From a virus: 22,151 nucleotides of DNA. Below, one piece after another: positions 1 to 7,459 of the stretch (its first letter is position 1; each line of letters opens with the position of its first letter). Made by a program: the position numbers and the translations under genes. The notes beneath the pieces were generated by a model. The model saw nothing but the letters and a program-made list of their open reading frames with translations, was not told where the DNA came from and made no database searches. The stretch lies in IMG/VR virus record IMGVR_UViG_3300025704_000129, positions 1 through 22,151 of that record; one strand, written 5' to 3'.

Positions 1-39
1 GAACGCGGCACAGTTGAAGTTGTGGTAGGAAAGCACTAA
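1..39 (+). CDS. 3' end of an unidentified gene
   Basis: The first 39 bases read in one open frame (ERGTVEVVVGKH) to a TAA stop. The A of this stop is also the first base of the next gene's ATG (TAATG), and the next gene's AGGAAA ribosome-binding site lies inside this tail. Only 12 residues are visible, so no function can be given. Its position just upstream of virion genes suggests another structural gene. Confidence 0.55.
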   Translation, partial: ERGTVEVVVGKH

Positions 40-191
40 TGGATAAGAACGCTGTAGACAAATTAATTAAAGCTGGTGTAAAAGCCAGCAATGATACTAA
101 AAATACTCAGCAGCGACAAGTAATTGCTACTGCTGGAAAACTACGAATTCAAGTAAACAAAGGGGCGGAACGTGGCAAAACAAACAATTAA
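39..191 (+). CDS. Small hypothetical protein (50 aa)
   Basis: This short ORF starts at ATG 39, six bases after an AGGAAA ribosome-binding site (27-32), and overlaps the upstream stop by one base. Its 50 residues are basic and polar (MDKNAVDKLIKAGVKASND at the N-terminus, ending ERGKTNN). It has no membrane segment, cysteine or motif that I recognise. Its last 20 bases overlap the next gene, which starts at GTG 172 in another frame, so the two are probably translationally coupled. The good Shine-Dalgarno spacing and tight packing argue that it is real. The function is unknown; being in a structural cluster, it may be a minor virion or assembly protein (inference). Confidence 0.6.
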   Translation: MDKNAVDKLIKAGVKASNDTKNTQQRQVIATAGKLRIQVNKGAERGKTNN

Positions 192-375
192 TTTAGGTAC
201 AAGTGCCAATAAAGGCGACGGCGATCCGTTGCGCACAGCATTTGATAAAGTTAACGACAATTTTAATGAGTTATACACAACTGATGGAACTTTTATTAGT
301 TTAGCTACTCTAAAAACAGAAGTAGCAGCATCAACAAGCTTCGAAGACTTCCAAGCTAGGATTGCAGCACTTTAA
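172..375 (+). CDS. Stand-alone fiber attachment-module protein (67 aa)
   Basis: This 67-residue protein begins MAKQTINLGTSANKGDGDP and continues into LRTAFDKVNDNFNELY, an N-terminal module common at the start of tail-fiber and virion structural proteins of marine T4-like phages. Here the module is nearly the whole protein; the rest ends SFEDFQARIAAL. The start is GTG 172, preceded by AAAGGGG (158-165), and the first 20 bases overlap the previous ORF. Related N-termini occur in the genes at 7460, 8511 and 12838, so the module probably docks proteins to a common virion site (inference). Its short length could mean a capping or adaptor protein, or a fiber that has lost its distal part. A stop and a late promoter follow directly. 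Confidence 0.75.
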   Translation: MAKQTINLGTSANKGDGDPLRTAFDKVNDNFNELYTTDGTFISLATLKTEVAASTSFEDFQARIAAL

Positions 376-382
376 GCAGATA

Positions 383-391
383 CGATAAATA
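383..391 (+). promoter_or_regulatory. T4-type late promoter
   Basis: CGATAAATA lies 24 bp before the ATG of the fiber gene at 416. It matches the T4 late promoter (TATAAATA) and the relaxed form of marine T4-like phages, which is recognised by a gp55-type sigma factor. The same nonamer, or its last eight bases, occurs in four other gaps of this window at similar distances from starts. Confidence 0.75.
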
Positions 392-415
392 TGTATAACA
401 ATAGGATAGATGAGA

Positions 416-3331
416 ATGGCCAATAGATTTCCCCTAGTACTTGATACAACGGACAACAACAAGATTAAAGAAATCCAAACTGGGGATAACTTAAACCTTG
501 CAGACAATAGTATCGTAGGTGTGCAGAACATAACTGCACTAGGAACAATTGATGCTGCTGATATAAAGGTTAATGGCAACAGAATTGTTGCTCAAGCATT
601 TAATGATCTAACAGATACTCCAAGTACATTTGTGGGTTCTCCGAACTACTTTGTAAAAGTTAAAGCAGACGGTACCGGATTAGAATACAGATCACTAAGT
701 GATCTAGGCAACATTGAAATTGATACTATTACTGTTGATACTAGTATTGTTCCGAGTACAACAAATGTAGGTAATTTAGGTACAGAAGCATTAAAGTTTA
801 ACGAAATTGTTGCTACTACCCTAAAAGGAAACTTAGTTTCATACAACGAAGAAATTGTATTTGATGCGACAACTGGAAAAGTAAGTTATGCTGCGCTACA
901 AGGTGCTCCAACTTTCCTTTCAGAATTTACAGACGATGTTGGATTTTTAAGAACACAAGATTTAGATGACCAATTAGCTGGGCTGTTTGATGAAGGTCAG
1001 CAATTTGTAACAGACATACAAGGCAGTGTGTTCGGCGACGATAGTACTGTACTAGTAGATGGTGTAAATGGTATTATCACAGGTGATGTTTTAAATTCTC
1101 AAATTACTACAACAGATTTAATCACAACAACTGCAAGAATTACTACAACAACAGCTACTACTATCAACGGACCAGCGGCAGGCAATCTAACAATTGATGC
1201 TGGAACAAGCGGGATTATAAACATAGGCACAGGAGTTTCTACAACTACTGTTAACATCGAAAATGCTGTAATCGAAACATTTGATCAAGGTTCAGGTTTA
1301 GGTGTTGCACAAATCACAGCAAGTACTGATCTAGAAATTACAGCAGGCAACAGAGTCAGAATAGAAGGCGGAATTCCTTTTAGATTTGCTTCAACTACTA
1401 CAGCTCTTCAATTAGCAATTGGCGCTCAAGAAGGCGATGTGATCTACAATACCACATCAAGTCGTTTGCAAATGTATCAAGGCGGCTCGTGGAAAGATGT
1501 AAATGGCAATGTCGAAGCAACAACAGGAACATCAAACTTTAACGACGTAATAGTCGCAGGTAACTTAACAGTACAAGGTACTACTACAAGTATTGAAACA
1601 ACTAACACAGACATTACTGATAATGTTATTACACTAAACAAAGGCGAAGTAGGTGCTGGAGTGACTGCCACTACAGCAGGTATTGAAATTGACAGAGGTA
1701 CAGAAACAAACAAAACATTTGTTTGGGACGATAGTGTTGATAAGTGGACACTAGGAAGTGAAACTCTTGTTGCTGCAACAGTTGAAGCAGCGTTTACTGG
1801 GGTTCTAGGAGGAGTAACTCCAGCAGCAATCACAGGTACAACAATTGACGGTACAACAATTACAGCGACTACAGGATTTGTTGGTAACATAACAGGTGAT
1901 GCGTCCGGTGCGCATACAGGTACATTTGACGGTGAAGTAACAGGTAGTGTATTTGGTGATGACAGCACAATACTAGTAGACGGTGTTGCAGGAATAATTA
2001 CAGGTGATGTTGAAAACACAGAAGTAATTACAACTACTGTACAAGGCAGAGCTAGTGCGGCACTAAACATCTACAGAGGTGCAGGTGGAACAGTTAGTTT
2101 AGGTGATGCATCAAGTGGAGATGTAACAGTCGGCGACAGTGGCATTAACATTACTTCAACAGGCGGAGTTAACGTTAATGGTGCAGCAACCGGCACAGTT
2201 AATATCGGCACAGGTGCTACAACCGGCAATGTTACTATCGGTAAAGCAGGCAATACCACAACAATTGATGGAACATTTAATGCTACACTAACTGGTGATG
2301 TAACTGGCGATGTGTCTGGTAATGTAACTGGTGATATTACAGGTAACATTGATAACACTGCACTAACTATAGGCACAACAGATGCAGCAACAATTGCAAT
2401 CGGTAATGCAGGTAGCACAACTACAATTAATGGAATAGTTAATTTTGGAACAGCACTAGTTGCAGCTAATATTACAGCAGATGATAGTATTATTATTCAA
2501 ACAGACGGCAATAGTGCGTCTGAAGCAATAACACTATTCCCAAAAGGCACAGACACATCGATTTATTTAAGAGCTAATGCACTAAGATTGTTAGGTACAC
2601 CATTTGTAGATTCAATAGCAGCTCAAGGCGGCATTGTTGGAGACATAAAAGGTAGTGTTGTAGCAGACGATAGTACTATACTAGTCGACAGTGTAGGCGG
2701 CAAGATTGTAGGCGATATAGAATCTACAAACATACACGGGCAAGCATTTAAAGCAGATACAATTGTTAATAATACTGGTGATATATTAGATATCACAGCA
2801 GGTACATTCTTAAACATATTTGGCGGAGCAGACGATCTTGGTATATCAAATATACAACTAGACAAGAATGGCATTAATCATATTGAATTAAAAACAGAGC
2901 CAGGAAATCCTCTAGATCCAAGTGACTATGCAAGAATTGCAATCAATGCTGGTACCAATGAAGGCGATGTAAGAATTGGTACTCCGACATCGACAAGAAA
3001 TCAAGTTGTAGAAATATATAATGCAACTGTTACTGGATCGTTAATTGGTCCAGTTACTGGTTCAGTTACTGGTTCAGTTACTGGTTCAGTTACTGGTGAC
3101 TTACAAGGTAGTGTATTTGCAGACGATAGTTCTGTTATGGTAGATGGAGTAAACTATGCAATCTTTAGTGATATGATGACACTAACTCCATTAAATGTAG
3201 AACCAGATTCTCCTGTTAGCGGAATGATAGTAGTAGCAGACGGTGTAAGTTGGGATCCAGGATTTACCGGAGTAGATACTTTAGTAGTGTACTTAAACGG
3301 TGCTTGGCGACAGGTTGCAGCTGGTGTATAA
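416..3331 (+). CDS. Large repetitive virion structural / tail-fiber-like protein
   Basis: I start this at ATG 416 (MANRFPLVLDTTDNNKIKEI, an N-terminus familiar from cyanophage structural proteins). The in-frame ATG at 410 sits only 3 bases after the AGGA box (403-406), whereas 416 is 9 bases away. The 972-residue product is rich in T, G, D, V and N and has no signal peptide or cysteine cluster. It carries four copies of a 23-residue GSVFxDDST-type repeat, TGDV/TGNV tetrapeptide runs (about 2290-2350 and 3047-3100), and TTTINGT-type and IGTGA-type beta-repeats that suggest a beta-helical shaft. A fiber module of the NLTVQGTTTSIETTNTDITD type lies near 1558-1770. Two similar ends, GGSWKDV (about 1480-1500) and NGAWRQV near the C-terminus, hint at internal duplication. 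Its own late promoter precedes it. The exact virion position is unknown. Confidence 0.8.
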   Translation: MANRFPLVLDTTDNNKIKEIQTGDNLNLADNSIVGVQNITALGTIDAADIKVNGNRIVAQAFNDLTDTPSTFVGSPNYFVKVKADGTGLEYRSLSDLGNIEIDTITVDTSIVPSTTNVGNLGTEALKFNEIVATTLKGNLVSYNEEIVFDATTGKVSYAALQGAPTFLSEFTDDVGFLRTQDLDDQLAGLFDEGQQFVTDIQGSVFGDDSTVLVDGVNGIITGDVLNSQITTTDLITTTARITTTTATTINGPAAGNLTIDAGTSGIINIGTGVSTTTVNIENAVIETFDQGSGLGVAQITASTDLEITAGNRVRIEGGIPFRFASTTTALQLAIGAQEGDVIYNTTSSRLQMYQGGSWKDVNGNVEATTGTSNFNDVIVAGNLTVQGTTTSIETTNTDITDNVITLNKGEVGAGVTATTAGIEIDRGTETNKTFVWDDSVDKWTLGSETLVAATVEAAFTGVLGGVTPAAITGTTIDGTTITATTGFVGNITGDASGAHTGTFDGEVTGSVFGDDSTILVDGVAGIITGDVENTEVITTTVQGRASAALNIYRGAGGTVSLGDASSGDVTVGDSGINITSTGGVNVNGAATGTVNIGTGATTGNVTIGKAGNTTTIDGTFNATLTGDVTGDVSGNVTGDITGNIDNTALTIGTTDAATIAIGNAGSTTTINGIVNFGTALVAANITADDSIIIQTDGNSASEAITLFPKGTDTSIYLRANALRLLGTPFVDSIAAQGGIVGDIKGSVVADDSTILVDSVGGKIVGDIESTNIHGQAFKADTIVNNTGDILDITAGTFLNIFGGADDLGISNIQLDKNGINHIELKTEPGNPLDPSDYARIAINAGTNEGDVRIGTPTSTRNQVVEIYNATVTGSLIGPVTGSVTGSVTGSVTGDLQGSVFADDSSVMVDGVNYAIFSDMMTLTPLNVEPDSPVSGMIVVADGVSWDPGFTGVDTLVVYLNGAWRQVAAGV
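1022..1090 (+). repeat. GSVFxDDST repeat, copy 1
   Basis: These 23 codons begin GSVFGDDSTVLVDGV and end IITGDV. This is the first of five copies of a protein repeat found four times in this fiber-like protein and once in the protein encoded at 7460. It is probably a structural turn of a beta-helix or a module boundary (inference). Confidence 0.85.
1943..2011 (+). repeat. GSVFxDDST repeat, copy 2
   Basis: Twenty-three in-frame codons begin GSVFGDDSTILVDGV and end IITGDV, differing from copy 1 at only two positions. A TGEVT-type tetrapeptide stretch precedes it. Confidence 0.85.
2651..2719 (+). repeat. GSVFxDDST repeat, copy 3
   Basis: Twenty-three in-frame codons begin GSVVADDSTILVDSV and end KIVGDI. 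This is the most diverged of the first three copies, but DDST and LVD are kept. Confidence 0.8.
3047..3094 (+). repeat. 12-bp tandem repeat, four units
   Basis: Four head-to-tail 12-bp units, the first GGTCCAGTTACT and then three identical GGTTCAGTTACT, encode GPVT followed by three GSVT. The unit length keeps the frame, so slippage would lengthen or shorten the fiber by four residues at a time without breaking the gene. Confidence 0.95.
3107..3175 (+). repeat. GSVFxDDST repeat, copy 4
   Basis: Twenty-three in-frame codons begin GSVFADDSSVMVDGV and end IFSDM. The last third has diverged. It follows directly on the 12-bp tandem repeat and precedes the C-terminal domain. Confidence 0.8.
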
Positions 3332-3340
3332 CGATAAATA
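3332..3340 (+). promoter_or_regulatory. T4-type late promoter
   Basis: CGATAAATA begins one base after the fiber stop codon and 29 bp before the protease ATG. A ribosome-binding site (AGGAAAAA, from 3349) follows. The next two gene junctions (7449/7460 and 8509/8511) have no late promoter, so this one probably serves the protease and both following genes. Confidence 0.75.
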
Positions 3341-3360
3341 TATAAAATAGGAAAAAGCAA

Positions 3361-6300
3361 ATGAGCGAAAAAGAATATATTGTAAGTTTAAATAAAGGTG
3401 TAGACTACGAAGCCTTTAATCAAGAAATGATTGCGGCAACAGGTGCAGGCGATATTCCAAGACGCTCAGTTGATGTTGCTAATGCAAGACTTTCTTCAAA
3501 CCGCAATACACACTATAGTTTAACTGATGCAGAAGCAGAAACACTAAGTAATGATCCTAGAGTATATGGTGTAACTTTGCTTCCAGATTTAGATCCAGAT
3601 ATTGGGATTGGGTTTGATACAGCCCAAACTGGAGACTTTACAAAAACTACACTGGACCGCGGTGACTTCCTAAACTGGGGTATGCGCAGAATGAACGAAG
3701 CTCTTAACCCGTATGTAGGAGTTAATGTAACTGGCAGCTATAATTATACGTTAGACGGTACAGGTGTTGATGTAGTTATTATGGATAGCGGCCTACAGAT
3801 TGACCATCCAGAATTTCAAGATGCAAATGGTGTAAGTAGAGTTGTAGAACTCGACTGGACAACAGCTAGTGGAATTGTTGGCATGCCTGCACAAAGTGTA
3901 AACTACTACAGAGATTTTGACGGACACGGTACACATGTAGCTGGCACAGCAACAGGTAAAACTTATGGTTGGGCAAAGAACGCTAAAATTTATAGTTTAA
4001 AACTTTCAGGTTTAGAAGGTCCGGGAGATAGCGGAACAGGGACAAGCACAACGTATGCTTTTGATTGTATAAAAGAATGGCACAAAGCTAAGCCAATTGA
4101 TCCTGCAACAGGTGCAAAACGTCCTACAGTAGTTAATATGAGTTGGGGATACCTTAGATTTTATGATACTGTTGTTAGTATGACTTATCGCGGAACTTCA
4201 AAAACTGGAACAGACATTGACTCAACTTCAAAGCGTTGGGCGTTCGGATTGCCGCCGTCCAACAATGGTGTACGATATACTACAAATGTTAGAATACCAT
4301 CAGTTGATGTTGATATGGAAGAACTAATTGACGCAGGCGTACACGTTATGGTAGCAGCTGGCAATAGAAGTCACAAAGTTGACGTAGTAGGGGGCGACGA
4401 TTACGATAATGTACTTGTGGCTAATACTGGATCAGTAAACTATCAAAGAGGTTCGTCGCCTTATAGTGTAAACGCACATATAGTCGGTAACGTAGATAGT
4501 AATATAAATGCAGGAGGATTAGAACAAAAAGCTGAAAGTTCAGAAGCAGGGCCAGGTGTTAGTGTATTTGCTCCAGGCACAGATATTATGAGTGCAATGA
4601 GTACTACAAACAAGTTCGGAGCAACTACGATTAATAATCCGTATCCTGCAAATTCAAGTTTCTTAATTAATAATATAAGCGGCACTAGTATGGCATCGCC
4701 ACAGGTAGCTGGAATGACAGCATTATGGTTGCAATTAAATCCTAGTGCAACGCCTGCGCAAGCACTAGCGTTCGTTAATACTACAGCTAAGACTACTGCT
4801 TTGTATAATACAGGTTCGCCTGCTACTGATTATACTGATACTCGCAGCTTGTTGGGAGCAACAAATAGATTTGCATTTAATAAATTTAACAGTGCAACAC
4901 AACTAACTATGGGCACAGCAGCAGAAGCTGTTGCTCCTGGTGCAGTAGCAACATATTCATTGTCATCAAGTGCAGCAAGTGTTAATGAAGGCAGTAGTGT
5001 AACAATTACTCTTACTACTACTAATGTTGCTAATGGCACGTCAGTCGGGTATCTTATATCTGGCATCGAATCAGGCGATATTAGTGAATCACTCACAGGT
5101 AACTTTACTGTAACTGGAAATACAGCAACAGCTACATTTAATATAACAGCAGATGCGACTACAGAAGGCGTACAAACTATGTTATTATCTCTAATTGGTA
5201 TTAGTGAGTCTGTTAGTGTTACAGTTAATGATACAAGTACTACACCGTTAGTACCTGCTTATGCAGTGTCACCAGCAGCAATCAACGTAGATGAAGGTAG
5301 TGCCTTAGTATTCAACGTTACTACAACTAACGTAAGTGATGCAACTACACTATATTGGAGTGTTACAAATGCAGGCGACTTTAGTACATCAACCGGTAGC
5401 TTTACAATTACAAGTAACGCAGGTTCGTTTAGTGTTACTCCAACTGCTGATGCAACAACTGAAGGCGCAGAAACATTTACTGCAAGTGTGAGAACAGGTA
5501 GTGTAAGTGGAACAATAGTTGCAACTTCGAGTACAGTTACAATTAACGATACAAGTACTACACCTGGCGGCAGCGAATCTTACTCACTTGCTGTAAGTTC
5601 AAGTTCTCTCCAGGAAGGCGAGAAGACAACGTTCACACTTACTACAGCAAATGTAGCTGATGCAACTAGCGTACCATACACAATCACAGGTGTTACTTCA
5701 AGTGATTTGAATACTGGTCCAAGGGCAAGCGGCACAGTAGGAAATACTGTAGGATACGGTAGTAATTTCTTTACTAGAGAAGTTAGAACAGCAGGTGTTA
5801 GATTAGTTAGTGCAGGATCAGTAGGCGGACAAACAGCAGTACCAGATGCATTTATTGAAAAAGTAGCACGTATGTTCCAGTTGTTTACTGATAGTGCAGG
5901 TGCAGGTATTAACGCAGGCAAACAAAACCAAATGATAGAAACATTACTTGGTAATACAACATCTTATCACTCGCCAAAGCCAACTATACAAAGAATTGCA
6001 AGAGGCGCCGGCGGAGATTATACTCCAAACTTCTTAGATGATGCAGGCATACGCTTTTGGGGTTTAGAACCATTGTTTGATGCAACAGTGCAAAACGATA
6101 TGGTTTGGTACTTAAACAGTAGTGGTACTCCTGGAACAGGTGACGAAGATGCACAAGAAGTTATTGAGCATGTATTCCACACACTACACATGCATGGTAT
6201 AGATGCAGTAACATTAAAAATGTATCCAACTCTAAGTGCAGATTGGGCAACTAGTGATTTGTATAACGCAATGGCTGAAGCATTTGATGGCAACTTTTGG

Positions 6301-7449
6301 GATCCATCAGGATATCAAAGTCCATCAAACGCATGGAAGACAGATCCAGATGCATTTGAAGTAGCAGTCAAAGAATACTTGTACTTGCTAAACTTCTGTA
6401 TGTTTGATTATTCAAGTCTATGGGATGGTGAAAGTCTTGCTCCAGAATGGAGTGATAGTCTAAAAACTCCAGCAGGTATACTAGCAAACAACCCATTAGG
6501 TTATGCGTTGTTTAATGCAAACATCGCCGATGTAATTAGTAAGCCATCTTTGGCAACTATTAGAACAATATTCCAAGACGGTGACGTAGGCGATCCAACA
6601 GTCGCAGGCGCATCGGGATATAGTGCAGATGCACCAATTTCATTAACTGGCAACTTTACAGTTAGTTCAAACACTGCTACACTTGAAATCAACACAGCAA
6701 AAGATGGAATCACTGATGGTGATAAAACACTTGCACTTGCGCTAAATAACGGCGAAGCATCAACAAACGTTAGTATTACAGATTCAAGTCAAAATGTTGG
6801 TCCAACTTACTATGCTTATCCAGCAGCCCAATCTATCGACGAAGGTAGTGCCCTAACAATAAATGTCGTAACAACAGATGTAACAGATGCAACTACACTT
6901 TATTGGAGTGTTACAGAAGCTGGCGACTTTGGCGTAACAACTGGTAGCTTTACAATCACAGGCAATACAGGTTCATTTACAGTGACTCCGACAGCAGATG
7001 AAGGAACTGAAGGTGCAGAAAACTTCCAAGTACAAATTAGAACAGGAAGTACTAGTGGTACAATTGTAGATACAACTAATCCAATTACAATTAACGATAC
7101 TAGTACAACTCCTACATTTACGCCAGACTACACAATCACTGTAACAAACGCGGGCAACAGTTATACGCTTTCAGGTACAGATAGAAATGGTGCAGTAAGT
7201 GGGTCGCAACCAACACTGGCATTTAACAGTGGTGATAATGTAAGATTTAATGTAGATGCAGGCACAGCAAGTGCGCATCCATTCTACATTAAAACTTCAC
7301 AAAGTACAGGCACTGGCAATCAAGTGTCGGGTGTTACCGGGGCAGGTACAACACAACTAGATTGGACAACCACTACTGACGGTGCCGGATCATACGGTTA
7401 TCAGTGTTCGATACACTTAGGCATGTGGAATACTATTACAATTACGTAA
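3361..7449 (+). CDS. Virion-associated subtilisin-like serine protease with Calx-beta-like and cupredoxin domains
   Basis: This 1362-aa protein begins with about 80 residues that may be a prodomain, then an S8 subtilase domain (about 105-510). The triad is clear: D142 in MDSGLQIDHPEF, H189 in DGHGTHVAG and S443 in SGTSMASPQ, with the oxyanion N335 in VAAGN. Calx-beta-like repeats follow (about 528-630, 632-735, 740-783 plus 1091-1145, and 1148-1250), several closing with NDTSTTP. The third is split by a ~307-residue insert (784-1090) containing EHVFHTLHMHG and many aromatic residues. The C-terminus (about 1255-1362) is cupredoxin-like, with H1306, C1349, H1352 and M1355. It has no signal peptide. 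A late promoter and fiber-gene neighbours suggest a virion protein that may cut host surface proteins or other phage proteins. That role is inferred; the protease fold is near certain. Confidence 0.9.
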   Translation: MSEKEYIVSLNKGVDYEAFNQEMIAATGAGDIPRRSVDVANARLSSNRNTHYSLTDAEAETLSNDPRVYGVTLLPDLDPDIGIGFDTAQTGDFTKTTLDRGDFLNWGMRRMNEALNPYVGVNVTGSYNYTLDGTGVDVVIMDSGLQIDHPEFQDANGVSRVVELDWTTASGIVGMPAQSVNYYRDFDGHGTHVAGTATGKTYGWAKNAKIYSLKLSGLEGPGDSGTGTSTTYAFDCIKEWHKAKPIDPATGAKRPTVVNMSWGYLRFYDTVVSMTYRGTSKTGTDIDSTSKRWAFGLPPSNNGVRYTTNVRIPSVDVDMEELIDAGVHVMVAAGNRSHKVDVVGGDDYDNVLVANTGSVNYQRGSSPYSVNAHIVGNVDSNINAGGLEQKAESSEAGPGVSVFAPGTDIMSAMSTTNKFGATTINNPYPANSSFLINNISGTSMASPQVAGMTALWLQLNPSATPAQALAFVNTTAKTTALYNTGSPATDYTDTRSLLGATNRFAFNKFNSATQLTMGTAAEAVAPGAVATYSLSSSAASVNEGSSVTITLTTTNVANGTSVGYLISGIESGDISESLTGNFTVTGNTATATFNITADATTEGVQTMLLSLIGISESVSVTVNDTSTTPLVPAYAVSPAAINVDEGSALVFNVTTTNVSDATTLYWSVTNAGDFSTSTGSFTITSNAGSFSVTPTADATTEGAETFTASVRTGSVSGTIVATSSTVTINDTSTTPGGSESYSLAVSSSSLQEGEKTTFTLTTANVADATSVPYTITGVTSSDLNTGPRASGTVGNTVGYGSNFFTREVRTAGVRLVSAGSVGGQTAVPDAFIEKVARMFQLFTDSAGAGINAGKQNQMIETLLGNTTSYHSPKPTIQRIARGAGGDYTPNFLDDAGIRFWGLEPLFDATVQNDMVWYLNSSGTPGTGDEDAQEVIEHVFHTLHMHGIDAVTLKMYPTLSADWATSDLYNAMAEAFDGNFWDPSGYQSPSNAWKTDPDAFEVAVKEYLYLLNFCMFDYSSLWDGESLAPEWSDSLKTPAGILANNPLGYALFNANIADVISKPSLATIRTIFQDGDVGDPTVAGASGYSADAPISLTGNFTVSSNTATLEINTAKDGITDGDKTLALALNNGEASTNVSITDSSQNVGPTYYAYPAAQSIDEGSALTINVVTTDVTDATTLYWSVTEAGDFGVTTGSFTITGNTGSFTVTPTADEGTEGAENFQVQIRTGSTSGTIVDTTNPITINDTSTTPTFTPDYTITVTNAGNSYTLSGTDRNGAVSGSQPTLAFNSGDNVRFNVDAGTASAHPFYIKTSQSTGTGNQVSGVTGAGTTQLDWTTTTDGAGSYGYQCSIHLGMWNTITIT
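5710..6630 (+). other. Globular domain inserted inside a Calx-beta-like repeat
   Basis: Reading across 5710-6630 in frame, the beta-domain beginning at about 5575 (EGEKTTFTLTT, then TITGVTSSDL) stops. It resumes at 6631 as APISLTGNFTVSSNTATLEI, which matches ESLTGNFTVTGNTATATFNI of the first repeat. The ~307 residues between are compositionally different: rich in W, F, Y, H, M and helix formers, with EVIEHVFHTLHMHG (about 6160-6200) as the most distinctive stretch. It looks like a complete domain placed in a loop. The histidine cluster could bind metal, but no canonical HExxH is present. Confidence 0.7.
7120..7446 (+). other. C-terminal cupredoxin-like domain of the protease
   Basis: The last ~105 codons of the protease encode a small beta domain with AHPFYIKTS, a DGAGSYGYQCSIHLGMW segment and a terminal NTITIT strand. 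H1306 plus the C-x2-H-x2-M cluster (C1349, H1352, M1355) has the spacing of a type 1 copper site such as that of amicyanin. Related YxCxxHxxM domains are known from marine phage structural proteins (from memory). Whether copper is bound is not shown. Confidence 0.7.
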
Positions 7450-7459
7450 GGAAACTTAG

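Noticed and set aside
1477-2070. Long antisense open frame (197 codons) opposite the fiber gene
   Set aside because: Its product is a Val/Ser/Pro/Thr-rich mirror of the repetitive T-G-D-V codons on the + strand. There is no ribosome-binding site or family likeness. The same applies to the antisense frames at 2071-2418, 5580-5921, 8690-9094 and 10926-11486.
3047-3094. Tandem repeats as a CRISPR or regulatory array
   Set aside because: The units are 12 bp with no spacers and are fully in frame within a coding sequence.
6160-6200. Zinc-protease motif in EVIEHVFHTLHMHG
   Set aside because: Neither HExxH nor the inverted HxxEH is present. A metal site remains possible, but a metallopeptidase call is not supported.
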